Notes under the pieces: model-generated | The model's database searches: none | The model's input: only the letters and a program-made list of their open reading frames with translations | What the model was told of the DNA's origin: nothing | Position numbers and translations under genes: made by a program | DNA from: Balaenoptera acutorostrata | Taxonomy: Eukaryota; Chordata; Mammalia; Artiodactyla; Balaenopteridae | Reading direction: 5' to 3' | DNA: 64,000 bases | Assembly: GCF_949987535.1 (NCBI RefSeq) | Contig: NC_080078.1 | Span: forward strand, 54,090,207-54,154,206 | Shown here: one piece after another, positions 46,412 to 57,957 of the stretch | Position numbering within the stretch: position 1 is the first letter of the stretch | Layout: the number at the start of each line of letters is the position of its first letter

Positions 46412-46764
46412 AGAAATCTGCTTCAAGGGAGATCAGCTCAGTGCTTTGCGACGACCTAATGGGGTGGGATAGAGAGGGTGGGAGGAACGCTCAAGAGGGA
46501 GGGGATATGGGGATACATGTATGCATATCGATGATTCACTTTGTTGTACAACAGAAACTAATACAGCATTGTGAAGCAATTATACTCCAATAAAGATGTA
46601 TTTTTAAAAAAAAAGAATGTATATCCTTAACAGTACTCATTATATACAACACTATTCATAGTTCACTTCAAATGTTAGCCTTAAGCAATGGGAATATTCC
46701 TTGAGAAAAACAAATAAATCACTGCAGTGGAAAAAAAAAAAGAAAAAAAGAAATCTGCTTCAAG
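46412..46764 (+). mobile_element. L1 3' end with 3' transduction, flanked by 16-nt TSD
   Basis: AGAAATCTGCTTCAAG occurs at 46412-46427 and 46749-46764. Between the copies lie the last ~180 bp of a young L1 3'UTR (46428-46605, with AATAAA at about 46590), a first A-tail (46606-46614), 116 bp of non-L1 DNA (46615-46730) with AATAAA at 46713-46718, and a second A-tail (46731-46748) starting about 12 nt after that signal. One duplication around both parts shows they came in together: a 5'-truncated L1 that read through its own signal and carried source flank. Confidence 0.95.
46713..46718 (+). terminator. Polyadenylation signal used by the transduced flank
   Basis: AATAAA 12 nt upstream of the second A-tail, within the transduced segment. 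Position fits normal cleavage distance. Confidence 0.8.
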
Positions 46765-47084
46765 CTGGAGTTATAAAAGAAAAATTGAAAGCTAGTAGGG
46801 TAACTTGTGAAAGAAATAATATGTCATGATGTTAGAAATGTATTTAACTGGCTTGGATTCTTCAAAGAGATCAATGATATTTTGGTGGTTTTAGAACATG
46901 GTGTAAAGTCTTTGACACTATTTCCATTAAAAGGTAGAAGGTCTGTTTCCCTTCCTCTGTGACTGCTTTGATCAGTACACTAGAGCAGCAGTGACATTGT
47001 GTGACTTTGAGCAAGATCACTGAAAGCCTTTCAGTTTCTACACTATGGAGTTAGAACACTTGGTGGTGGAGCCCTGAGCCTAAC
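46765..47084. other. No recognised feature
   Basis: Background sequence. Nothing recognised. Confidence 0.35.
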
Positions 47085-47430
47085 TCTCCAGAGGCTGCCA
47101 TGTTGTGAGGAAGCCTAAGTTACATGGCAGGGCCATGTGTACATGTTCCAGTTGACAACCACAGCTGAGTCCAGCCTTTGAATCATCCCAGCTCAGGCAG
47201 AAGATACGTGAGTGAAGAAGGCTTCAGATGATCCCAGCCTCCAGCCATTTAAGTGCTGAGGCATGAAGCATCATGGAGCAAAGACAAGCTATCCTCACTG
47301 CACTCTGTCCATTATTCTGATCAACAGTATCTGTGACCATAATCAAAGGGTGGTTGTTTAATGGCATTAAATCACTAAGTTGTAGGGTAGTAGGGTAGTT
47401 TGTTGTGCAACAGTAGATAACTGTGAAGAG
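47085..47430 (+). mobile_element. MLT1-like (ERVL-MaLR) LTR
   Basis: The 3' end 'ggtggttgtttaatggcattaaatcactaagttgtagg...agtttgttgtgcaacagtagataactg' is the MLT1-type terminus. Upstream 'cctgagcctaactctccagaggctgccatg' and 'gtccagcctttgaatcatcccag' fit the same family. Contains a GTAGTAGGGTAGTAGGGTAG-like slippage at about 47385-47400. Confidence 0.65.
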
Positions 47431-47679
47431 GCATGGGACAAAAATCCAAACACAACAAAACACCTTAAAAGTCAGAGACTATTTTAGATTTAAGGCGACT
47501 AAATGAACCTGACAACTAAATGTAATACATGATTTTCATTACATCTTCAGTGGCAAAAACAACCTAAAGAAAATATTAGGGACAAAGAAGGACTTTTCAA
47601 AATAAAAACTTGTTGGGAAAAAAGAAGCTGATTTAAAATAAAAGTTAAAAGAGAGAGAGAAAGAGAGAGCAAACTTAGG

Positions 47680-47900
47680 CTCTGGAGTCACTCAGCCTGG
47701 GTTCAGATGGTTGCTCTTCTAATTGCAAGCTCTGAGACCATAGATAGATAAACTCTCCTTCCACTTATAGGATTGCTAAGAGTATTTAGTCATCTTACTG
47801 GTATATGGATTGAAAGAGACTGTATATCTTGTGTAAGATGGTTGGAACAGTTGCCAGCATAGAATAAATTCTCAAAAAGTATCATTACTAATAGGAACTA
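47680..47900 (+). repeat. MIR
   Basis: 'ggctctggagtcactcagcctgggttcagatggttgctcttctaattgcaagctctgagacc...' follows the MIR tRNA-like start, and the end 'ttgccagcatagaataaattctcaaaaagtatc' follows its 3' part. Confidence 0.75.
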
Positions 47901-47904
47901 TTTT

Positions 47905-48859
47905 CAACACAAGGAAAACCATTATGAATCCAGGCAATTGCTCCCTGTCTCCCTCTCAGCTCCTCTCTGTGTGTCTACTTTAATCTTCCCCCTGTCTTTG
48001 CAGAATGGTTTGCCCTCTTTCTGAATGCATGTCTTACTTTGCTGCCCTGTCTCTCTTGAGCTTCTGTGTCCTCTGTTCAAGCAACCAGTCCAGACTCTTC
48101 AGTGTCCTTCAAGCTCACTCCCAAATATCAGGAAGAGATAGTCCGATTATAGATCTTGGGTCATTCAGATCCATTCAGATTTAGAAACAGGTTAAACAGG
48201 ATCCTGTAGTAGAAACATGGTTGTGAGGCCCAAGATCTCTTAGAAAACAGCTCTAAGAAAGGAAAAATGGGCTCGGCAGACTTCTCTTAATTAGAAGATA
48301 ATTTTAACATAAATTGGTCATGGAAATAAAATTATTTTCATTTTAGGTCCATGGATACCATTTTAACTGTGAAAATTAGAGTTGTATCTGGTGTTTATAA
48401 TCTTAAGAGAATGTAGGAGATGGCCAAATGAGATTGGGAAACCAGGGCTTAGAGGAACGTCTTGACCTTCTAATTCTGCCATTTTTAAAATCATTACACT
48501 GCAATAAAATGATTGTGAAAAAAGTGTTTTTTATCTTCTCTGAAACCAGTAGCCTGGAAAAGAGCAAAAGAGAGTGTATTGGTGACATCATTTTATGTTG
48601 TGAAACAAATGTTGTATCTGTTGTACTTAAGTTATGCAAAACAATAATAAACTGTTTTATAATCTCTTAAAATATTTTAGGTGCGTTGTATTATATAGAA
48701 TATATTCTTGTAAACACTCCAGTAAAGCATATGCTACAGATAGAACTTTGATAGTCACAAATCAGATGTGTACCAAAAAAAAAAAATCTCTATTATACAA
48801 CTGTACATATTTTCCTGATCTCTGATAATCCATTTGCACTCATTATTGCAAAACTTAAT
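47905..48859. other. No recognised feature
   Basis: Background sequence. Frames of 78-80 codons overlap on both strands at 48403-48670, without domain evidence. Confidence 0.35.
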
Positions 48860-49245
48860 ATAATTACTTCTGGTGGAATTGCTACATTGAAGACTGTGAG
48901 GGTTTGAAATTTTAATTATATAGCTAAATTACCCTCCATCGTTGTAATACATAGTCCTTGTCCAATTGCCAATTCACCACTGGTGTGAATGAGAATATTT
49001 ATTCCCCTACATCTTTGTCAAGCTAGATGCTTTGAATGTCTCTATTTTTGATAATCCAAGTGCCAGTTGAGTTAAATTCTATTCTGGTGATTATCAATGA
49101 GTTTGGAAATCTTTTCTTCCTTTAACTGTTCTTTTGTATTTGTCTTCTGTGTCAATAAATTGCCCATATTGATTTGTAGAATCTCTTTATATGTTCTAGA
49201 TATTAATCACTTTTCTGTTATGTATTGTGAAGGGATATTTTCAGA
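48860..49245 (-). mobile_element. Old L1-like LINE, reverse
   Basis: 'ggtggaattgctacattgaag...accctccatcg...ttgccaattcaccactggtgtgaatgagaatat' and 'tctttatatgttctagatattaatc' are reversed late-ORF2 phrases of a diverged L1. Confidence 0.6.
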
Positions 49246-49249
49246 GTAC

Positions 49250-50089
49250 ATTTGAACCTAAAGCAAACAAACAAACAACCTCATTCACAAGGGGCTGAGA
49301 AATGGGCAGAGATTTGTAAGGGATTTATTAGGAGGGCCTCTTCCCATGTGAGTTCCATCCCTGCCCATCACTGGCCCCATGTACATGGTTCTCTCTCCTC
49401 CTCACACCTAGTGTTGTCCATGAGGTTGCAGTTGGGGAAAATCTGACTGCTGTTTGTCTCCTGATCAAAGTGTCTAGAAGGTGACAGATGGAAGAGAGAA
49501 AAAGAGTGTAAAGGGCTGCTTTGGGGGAGTAATTTCTTCCCACTCACAGTGGGTCCAGGAATGTGGAAGTCTTTTCCAACTGTGCCAAAACCACCTGGGA
49601 GATCTGTGGGGAGGGGTCCACAAGTTACTGGAGGCATGGACCAGAGAGGCATGAATGCTATGGTTGGTGGTGGGGGGGATCATCCTGGTTTCCAAAGACC
49701 ACACCAAATTTGCCATGAGTCTCCTTTGAACACAGCCAGGCCCAGACATCAGCTGTGACAGAAGCCATCCCCAGCTAAGCAGAAACTTTCCTGCTCTATC
49801 CTTTTACCTCTCCTTCCTTCTTTCTACCCTTTATCACCAGGCAGGGTCTAAAACCACAGCCAGCTAGAGAGCATAAGGTGAGGAGAGATAAAGAACCGAC
49901 AGAAGGCAGCCACATCCCCTTCCCTAAAATCTGGGGCCCCACGAACGCCACACAGAGCTGGAGAGGAGGAGGAGGAGAAATGTGGATTAATACCTTGGAC
50001 TGAAATGAGAATGTGTTTTTAATTTAACATGAACTTAGTACAGAAAAGTCATAGTGCCCATCAGAGCTTCTCCTACTTAAATCATCTTT
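49250..50089. other. Unclassified, locally GC-richer
   Basis: GC-richer than the flanks (49300-49990). 'gcagagatttgtaagggatttattaggaggg' weakly recalls repeat A. Overlapping frames of 64-94 codons on both strands show no domain or splice evidence. I cannot identify it. Confidence 0.3.
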
Positions 50090-51635
50090 AGGATATCCAT
50101 TGGGAGACAGAAGTAATGTTACTTTTTGTTACATCCCATACATCATGCCTTGGTTAAAACACACTGCAGATATTTTTTCCCAGTCTGTCCTTTGACTTTC
50201 TTTGTGTTATAATATGTTTCTAGGCATTCTCAACTCTAAGTCATGTAGTCCACCTATCATTAGAAGGGCCTTCTTACCCTAGGATTATAAATATTTTATA
50301 CTTAAAAAAAATTCACATCCTATATTTTAGTTTCCTATAAGTGGTTTTTAGATACATCTGGAATTCATTTTGTGTATATTGTTGTAGTGTCAACCTTCTG
50401 TGGAAAAATTGCCCTCAGCTGGGGAAAGCTGCCTTGCTCAGGGTCATGCACCCTTCCCAGGGGCAGCCCACATCCAATGACTGTTCCCTGTGGACTATTG
50501 CACACCATCCCGATGGACACCCGGCTTCAGAGGCTCCACTTAGGGTTGGCAGAAGCCCCTGAGACTAAATTGCAGCCCAACTTCTCCCTCTGTGCACTGC
50601 TGCTTCCTTCACATATCCCTCAGGTATTTGCTCCAGAGAGCAAATCCTCAATAAACGTCCTGCCAACAAATCTGTCTCAAAAATTGCTTCCTGGGGAAAC
50701 TGATCTGCAGCAAATTTGAAATAATTAACTGAATTTATTTTTCTTCCAAATGCAGAATTCACAACCTTAGTACCTTTTACTAAACAATTAATCCTTTTGA
50801 TTTAAATGTCATCTTTACTGTATACTGACTTTTCCATTGAAAATAGGTCTGTATTTGAACTATTCATTCTATCTGATTCCTCTATTTATATTTTCTAAAA
50901 TTATTGCCACACTGTTTTTATTCTGTAGATCTAGAATAAACTCGTTATCAGGCCAGGCAAGTTACTCATTATTTTGTTTGTTTGTCTATTTAATGAAAAG
51001 TATATATTGGCTATACTTTTGTTTGTGTATTAGTTTTTCTTCTCCCAGATGAAATTTAGATATATTTTCTTAAGTTTACATAAAAATTCATATAAAAACT
51101 CCAATGTGGATTTTATTTATTATTGCATTGAATTTAAGGAATAATGTGTGGAGTGAAATATTTACAATATTGAATTTTCTCATCTAAAATTTGTGCATGT
51201 TCCTCTGAATGTTAATGCACTTTTCCCTTTTGTAAAGTTTCTTCTTATATACCTTACATTTATATCCTGGTAGATTTATTTCTAGACATTTAAGAACATT
51301 TATTACTGTTTATGAATAGTATCTGAGATTTGTATGTTAATCTTATGTCTGACAACCTTGACAAGTTCTTTTCTCGGTTTTAATGATATTTTGGTTTCTA
51401 CTCAGATTTTTGGGGCAGATGATATCATCTGTTAATAATGCCTGTTTTGTCATTTTCTTTCTAATCAATGTACATAATTCCTTTCTTGTTTTATTACATT
51501 GGCTATGATCACCAACACAGTGACCATGAAAGCTATACTTGCCTTGTTTAAGACTTTGATAGGAATTCCTCTTACATTTCACCAATAAATATGATTTTTG
51601 CTGGAAGCTTCTAATAGATACCAAATACCTACTTA
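50090..51635 (-). mobile_element. Old L1-like LINE, reverse, interrupted
   Basis: Reversed ORF2 phrases such as 'gactttctttgtgttataatatg', 'gtctgtatttgaactattcattctatctg', 'ttgcattgaatttaagg', 'tggtagatttatttctagacattt' and 'tttgacaaccttgacaagttc'. Interrupted at about 50395-50720 by a GC-richer LTR-like block. Probably continues the reverse L1 seen at 48860. Confidence 0.6.
50395..50720 (+). mobile_element. LTR-like remnant
   Basis: Block with a promoter/poly(A) look at its end: 'tcctcaataaacgtcctgcca' (AATAAA) followed by 'ttgcttcctggggaaactgatctgc', as in the 3' ends of several old mammalian ERVL/ERV1 LTRs. The overlapping 115-codon frame (50372-50719) has no recognisable domain. Family not assigned. 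Confidence 0.4.
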
Positions 51636-51649
51636 AGGCTGAGTCCTAA

Positions 51650-51690
51650 GAGTAAGTCATCCATGAGTAAGTCATCCATGAGTAAGCAGC
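51650..51690. repeat. Short direct repeat, 15-nt unit
   Basis: GAGTAAGTCATCCAT occurs at 51650-51664 and 51665-51679, followed by a partial third unit GAGTAAG. Confidence 0.9.
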
Positions 51691-52439
51691 AAAATAACCA
51701 TAAAGTGGGCTGAACCCAGAAGTCAGAGAGAGAGTGATGGGTCTGATCACCCTGAACAGGTGGCTTCTATCAGAAAAGAACTGCAGGGAACTGATGGCAA
51801 CCTTAGATAACTAATTCACTAACAAACTAAATGGATGTAAAAGGATTCAATTATAAAACATAAAGTTCTTTTTGGGAACATAAGCAAATGATTTTCTATT
51901 TTATGATTCAGGAGAGATATTGAAAGGGAGTGCAGGCATAGCTGAGATCAGGTAACAACTGGCAGGAAGATCCTGGGTAATAAATATCTCTAAACACAAA
52001 AATTAATTACAAAGATTTGGAAATCATGAGGAAACCCAAAGCCATTTGAGTACAACTCCAGACATTCTAATATGCAATTACTAAGAACACCAAATAGAGA
52101 TAAAGGAAAAGATGGAGGAGAGTAACAATTAAATAATGGGAGAAATTTGCTCTGAGTGGAGGAAAGATAAAGTCTTCATAGTTAAAGGGCTAAATAAGTT
52201 CCTCACAGGACTGATAAAATGAGACTTGGCATATCCTGGGAAAATTCCTGAACCTCAAGCATAAATAGAAATTTATACCAGACTTAAGAAGGAAAGAAAA
52301 TATTCCTTTAAGAAAAGGAGAAATATTCATATTGGCATGGTAGCTCCAAGGTAAACAAAACTAAAAAGAACATAAGTTTTACAATATAATGTAAAGAAGG
52401 AGAATTTAAGGTTGAAAGTACTAACAACATAAAGGAACA

Positions 52440-54090
52440 TTATGTAAAATAAAAGGCACAATTATTGATGAAGATACAAAGATTATAAACCAATGAATAT
52501 GACAGCTAAATCTGCAAAACAAAAACAATCAGAAGTGCAGGGAGACCTTAATTAAAAAACAGAACTATGGTGAGATATTATAAATACCACTTTAAGAATC
52601 AGTAAGCTCTTGAACAGGAAATGAGGAACACAATCAAAAATTGATTTTGTGATACAGCAAATATTTATATGTAGAGAATATGCAATTCTCCCACATCTAT
52701 GGGACATTTTAAAAATTGATTATATAATTGACCACCCAAAACAAAAACAATCAATTTTATAAGCCACATCTTCTGATCATAATATCCAAACATAATAAAA
52801 ATATGTCCAAAAACTGAAGAATTAAAATTATTAAACATAACACCAAATCACCTTTGAGTTAATTAGGAAAGCAAAGTTAACATGAAAATCTACCAATAAA
52901 TGACTATAAAGAGTAAGACTTTGCACCAGTTGAGACATAGCTAAAGCATAATCACAGGAAAACATATAGTCTGAAATGCTTTTACTTTCCAAAGAGAAAG
53001 AGAATAAAGGAAAAAAAACGGTACTTCATAATACTTAGTATATGGTAGATAATCTTCTGTGTTCTTTATCTATATTATATTATTTAATTCTCACAAAATT
53101 TTAGGAGGGAGATTATTATCCCTATTATTTAGATGAGGAAACTGAGGCAAAGAACAGTTAAATAGCTTGACAAGTGTAACATAGCAAGTGGTAGCACGAG
53201 TTTTCAAAGCCAGAGAAGTCTGGTTCCAGTGTACACTCTGAACCACCATGTTAAAACTCATCTTAAGAAGCTGGAAAAACACAGATATAAATGAAAATGG
53301 AAAGAGGGAGTGGATAAAAATATATAGTGAAATTTTAAAAATAGGAAATAAAAAATAACAATGGATAAACAAATCCTAGACATAAAATAGATAAATATAA
53401 CTAGTGGATAAAAGGGAAAGTAAAAAAATATTCACTAATAAGAACGAAAAAGAGGATACATAGGTGAAGAGATGAAGCAAATGAAATGATTATATGGAAT
53501 TCTATGACATACAATTAGAAAGTTTAGAGAAAATATATACTTTCTTAGAAAAATGAATATTATCAAAACTGACATCCAAATTTGTAAAAATCATGAAGAA
53601 ACCAATTGCCTAAGGAGAGAAGGAAAACAATCATTCTTTAAAAAATATGAAAATGGCACTAAAACCAACTGAATGATTGCTATGTTTTTCAGAATAGATA
53701 AGTTTAATGTTAACTCCTTAGTAGAGGAAAAAACTTGGAAAGCTCTCTCCTCCTCATTATATTAAGTCAGAGATTCAAAAATAATACACTGAAAAAACAA
53801 GGTGGGTTTCAGGAATACTTCAACAGTACAATATCAGAAAAATCTTCCCATTTTTTGTATTGTCAACAAATTAAAGAAAAAGCAAAAACACTACATATAG
53901 ACATTAAAAAGGAATTTGAGAAAGTTCAGCAGCAATTGATCATAGAAATCTAAATAAGGAAAAATAAACTAATATTCTCAAACTTCAAAAAATAATGGCT
54001 GCCATTCTGATAAAGCACTAAATCCATCCCCATTAAAATAAAAAAATAAGACAGAGATGTCTGCCACTGTCATTAATCACCACTACTTTA
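52440..54090 (+). mobile_element. Old L1 (L1M-type), outer layer of a three-deep nest, part 1
   Basis: Diverged L1 ORF2: 'agatacaaagattataaaccaatgaatatg', 'agaatatgcaattctcccac...catctatgggacatttt' and, at 53700-54010, RT-region traces in broken frame. A MIR lies inside it (53045-53255). It stops near 54090 where a younger L1 begins. A plausible 3' continuation lies at 62540-63255. Confidence 0.55.
53045..53255 (-). repeat. MIR, reverse
   Basis: 'aattctcacaaaattttaggagggagattattatccctattatttagatgaggaaactgaggcaaagaacagttaaatagcttg...gtctggttccagtgtacactctgaaccacc' is a well-preserved reversed MIR. Confidence 0.85.
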
Positions 54091-54092
54091 TA

Positions 54093-55018
54093 ATACAACC
54101 TACTGAAGGGGAAAAGATATTTACAAATGATATGTCCTATGAGGGGTTAATATCCAAAATACATAAACATCTCATACAACACAATATCAAACAAATGAAA
54201 AAACCAACTCAATTAAAACATGAAGAAGACCTGAATGGGCATTTTTCCAAAGAAAACATACAGATGGCCAATAGGCATGTGAAAAGATGCTCGACATCAC
54301 TAATCATTAGGGAAATACAAATTAAGACCATAATGAGATATCACCTCACACCTGTTAGCATGGCTGTCATCAAGAGGACCACAAATAGCAAATGTTGGCA
54401 AGGATGTGGAGAAAAGGGGCCCTTTGTACACTGTTAGTGGAATTGTAAACTAGCGTAGCCATTGTGGAAAACTGTATGGATTTTTCTCAAGAAACTGAAA
54501 ACAAAACTACCATATGACCCAGGAATTCCACTCCTAGGTATATATCCAAACAAAATGTAAACACTAATTTGAAAAGACATATACACCCCAATGCATTATT
54601 TATGATAATCAAGATATGGAAGCAACCTATGTATCCATCAGCAGATGAATGGATAAAGAAGATGTGAGATACACACAGACACACACACACACACACACAC
54701 ATACACACATATACACAATGGAATATTACTAAGCCATAAAAAATGAAAACTTGCCATTTGTGACAACATAGATGGACCTGGAGGGTATTATGCCAAGTGA
54801 AATAAATCAGACAGAGAAAGACAAATACTGTATGATGTCACTTATATGTGGAATCTAAAACTTAAAACAAACTAATGAATATAACAAAAAAGAAACAGAA
54901 TCACAGATATAGAGAACAACCTAGCTAGTGGTTACCAGTGGGGAGAAGGAAAGGGGGGAGGGGCAAGAGAGGGGTAGGGGATTAAGAGGTACAAATTACT
55001 ATATATAAAGTAAATAAG
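54093..55018 (+). mobile_element. L1 (L1MA-like), middle layer, part 1
   Basis: Late ORF2: 'gatatttacaaatgatatgtcctatgaggggttaatatcc', then 'acatcactaatcattagggaaatac', 'aacttgccatttgtgacaacatagatggacctggaggg' and 3'UTR 'gaggtacaaattactatatataaagtaaataag', broken at 55018. The remainder resumes at about 62374 ('aataagatacaaagatata'). A 126-codon frame at 54057-54437 is a relic of ORF2. An (AC)n run sits at 54671-54716. Confidence 0.85.
54671..54716. repeat. (AC)n-rich microsatellite
   Basis: Imperfect AC/AT run within the older L1. Confidence 0.9.
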
Positions 55019-56998
55019 GGGGAGGAGCTTCAAGATGGTGGAAGAGTAAGACACCGAGATCAACTTCTTCCCCACAAATACATCAGAAATACATCTACAT
55101 GTGGAACAACTACAGAACACCTGCTGAACGCTGGCAGAAGAACTCAGACCTCCCAAAAGGCAAGACACTCCCCACGTACCTGGGTAGGGCAAAAGAAAAA
55201 AGAAAAAACAGAGACAAAAGAATAGGGACGGGACCTGCACCAGTGGGAGGGAGCTGTGAAGGAGGAAAGGTTTCCACACACTGGGAAGCCCCTTCGCGGG
55301 TGAAGATTGCAGGTGGCGGAGGGGGGAAACTTCAGAGCCACAGAGGAGAGCGCAGCAACAGGGGTGCGGAGGGCAAAGCAGAGAGATTCCCGCACAGAGG
55401 ATCGGTGCCGACCAGCACTCACCAGCCCGAGAGGCTTGTCTGCTCACCCGCTGGGGCGGGCGGGGGCTGGGAGCTGAGGCTCGGGCTTCAGTTGGATCGC
55501 AGGGAGAGGCCTGGGGTTGGTGGCGTGAACACAGCCTGAAGGGGGCTAGTGTGCCACAGCTAGCCGGGAGGGACTCCGGGAAAAAGTCTGGAGTTGCCGA
55601 ACAGGCAAGAGACTTTTTCTTGCCTCTTTGTTTCCTGGTGCGCGAGGAGAGGGGATTAAAAGTGCAGCTTAAAGGAGCTCCAGAGACCGGTGCGAGCCGC
55701 CGCTATCAGCGTGGACCCCAGAGACGGGCATGAGATGCTAAGGCTGCTGCTGCAGCCACCAAGAAACCTGTGAGCAAGCACAGGTCACTCTCCACACTGC
55801 CCCTCCCGGGAGCCTGTGCAGCCCGCCACTGCCAGGGTCCCGTGATCCAGGGACAACTTCCCCGAGAGAACGCATGGCGCACCTCAGGCTGGTGCAACGT
55901 CACAATGGATTCTGCCACCGCAGGCTCGCCCCACATCCATACCCCTCCCTCCCCCCAGCCTGAGTGAGCCAGAGGCCCCAAATCAGCTGCTCCTTTAAAC
56001 CTGTCATGTCTGTGCGAAGAACAGACACCCTCAGGCGACCTACACGCAGAGGCGGGTTCAAATCCAAACCTGAATGCCGGGAGCTGTACGGAAAAAGAAG
56101 AGACAAGGAAATTTCTCCCAGCAGCCTTAGGAGCAGTGGATTAAATCTCCACAATCAACTTGATGTACCCTGCATCTGTGGAATACCTGAATAGACAACG
56201 AATCATACCAAATTGAGGAGGTGGATTTTGGGAGCAACAATATATATATGTTTTTCCCTTTTTCTCTTTTTGTGAGTGTGTATGTGTATGCTTCTGTGTG
56301 TGATTTTTGTCTGTATAGCTTTGCTTTTACCATTTGTCCTAGGGTTCTGTCTGTCCATTTTTTTTTTCTTTTCTTTAAATACTTAAAAATTTTTTTTAAT
56401 AATTATTTTTTATTTTAATAACTATTTTATTTTATTTTATTTTATCTTCTTCTTTCTTTCTTTCTTTCTTTCTTTCTTTTCTCACTTTTATTCTGAGCCG
56501 TGTGGAGGACAGGCCCTTGGTGCTCCAGCCAGGCGTCAGGGCTGTGCCACTGAGGTAGGAGAGCCAAGTTCAGGACACTGGTCCACAAGAGACCTCCCAG
56601 CTCCACGTAATACCAAACGGCAAAAATCTCCCAGAGATCTCCATCTCAACGCCAAGACCCAGCTCCACTCAACGACCAGCAAGCTAAAGTGCAGGACACC
56701 CTGTGCCAAACAACTAGCAAGACAGGAACACAACCCCATCCATTAGCACAGAGGCTGCCTAAAATCATAATAAGGCCACAGACACCCCAAAGCACACCAC
56801 CAGACGTGGACCTGCCCACCAGAAAGACAAGATCCAGCCTCATCCACCAGAACACAGACACTAGTACCCTCCACCAGGAAGCCGACACAACCCACTGAAC
56901 CAAGCTTACCCACTGGGGACAGAAGACACCAAAAATGACAGAAACTACAAGCCAGCAGCCTGCGAAAAGGAGAGCCCAAACACAGTAAGTTAAGCAAA
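55019..56998 (+). promoter_or_regulatory. L1 5'UTR/internal promoter
   Basis: GC- and CpG-rich from about 55200 to 56110 in an otherwise AT-rich window, then a T/pyrimidine-rich part with (TTTTA)n (about 56420-56445) and (TTTC)n (about 56450-56480), then a conserved stretch leading to ORF1. A YY1-like CAAGATGG lies at 55031-55038, 13 nt from the element start, as in primate L1s. Open frames inside (for example 146 codons at 55099-55539) are probably by-products of base composition. Confidence 0.75.
56450..56480. repeat. (TTTC)n run in L1 5'UTR
   Basis: About seven CTTT units directly after (TTTTA)n. The corresponding part of the reverse copy (7740-7800) is a differently diverged purine-rich run, so this segment is variable within the family. 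Confidence 0.9.
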
Positions 56999-57895
56999 AT
57001 GAGAAGACAGAGAAACACACAGCAGATGAAGGAGCAAGGCAAAAACCCACCAGACCTAACAAATGAAGAGGAAAGAGGCAGTCTACCTGAAAAAGAATTC
57101 AGAGTAATGATAGTAAAGATGATAGAATATCTTGGAAATAGAATGGAGAAAATACAAGAAACGTTTAACAAGGACCTAGAAGAACTAAAAAGCAAACAAA
57201 CAGAGATGAACAACACAATAAATGAAATTAAAAATTCTCTAGAAGGGATCAACAGCAGAATAACTGAGGCAGAAAAACGGATAAGTGACCTGGAAGATAA
57301 AATAGTGGAAATAACTATTGCAGAGCAGAATAAAGAAAAAGAATGAAAAGAATTGAGGACAACCTCAGAGACCTCTGGGACAACATTAAACACACCAACA
57401 TTTGAAATATAGGGGTCCCAGAAGAAGAAGAGAAAAAGAAAGGGACTTAGAAAATATTTGAAGAGAAGAGATTATAGTTGAAAACTTCCCTAATATGGGA
57501 AAGGAAATAGTTAATCAAGTCCAGGGAGCACAGAGAGTCAGATACAGGATAAATCCAAGGAGAAACATGCCAAGACACATATTAATTGAACTATCAAAAT
57601 TTAAGAACAAAGAACAAATATTAAAAGCAGCAAGGGAAAAACAACAAGTAACACATAAGGGAATCCTCATAAGGTTAACAGCTGATCTTTCAGCAGAAAC
57701 TCTGCAAGCCAGAAGGGAGTGGCAGGACATATTTAAAGTGATGAAAGAGAAAAACCTATAACCAAGATGACTCTACCCAGCAAGGATCTCATTCAGATTG
57801 GATGGAGGAATTAAAACATTTACAAACAAGAAAAAGCTAAGAGAATTCAGCACCACCAAACCAGCTCTACAACAAATGCTAAAGGAACTTCTCTA
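56999..57895 (+). pseudogene. L1 ORF1 (ORF1p), frameshifted
   Basis: N-terminal half open for 115 codons from ATG 56999 (starts MRRQRNTQQMKEQGKNPPDL). Residues about 25-110 form the coiled coil for trimerisation. It ends at TGA 57344-57346, just after an A-run, while the RNA-binding half continues in the next frame from 57343 (MKRIEDNLRDLWDNIKHTN). A stop ('tttgaaatatag') and a further frame change follow near 57405-57450, and the C-terminal domain is open at 57495-57761. ORF1p normally coats L1 RNA as a chaperone. This copy cannot make it. Confidence 0.88.
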
Positions 57896-57957
57896 GGCAG
57901 GAAACACAAGAAAAGGAAAAGAAGACCTACAGTAATAAGCCCAAAACAATTAAGAAA

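Noticed and set aside
51650..51690. Direct repeats as a possible CRISPR array
   Set aside because: Contiguous 15-nt units without spacers, in mammalian DNA; simple tandem duplication.
55099..55539. 146-codon frame in the L1 5'UTR as an extra L1 or host protein
   Set aside because: Arginine/glycine-rich by-product of GC composition. The corresponding region of the reverse copy (8804-9216 area) does not keep a matching frame.
56646..57393. Minus-strand frames of 138 and 216 codons opposite ORF1
   Set aside because: Antisense shadow of the A-rich ORF1 strand; the predicted products are hydrophobic low-complexity and have no start or domain support.
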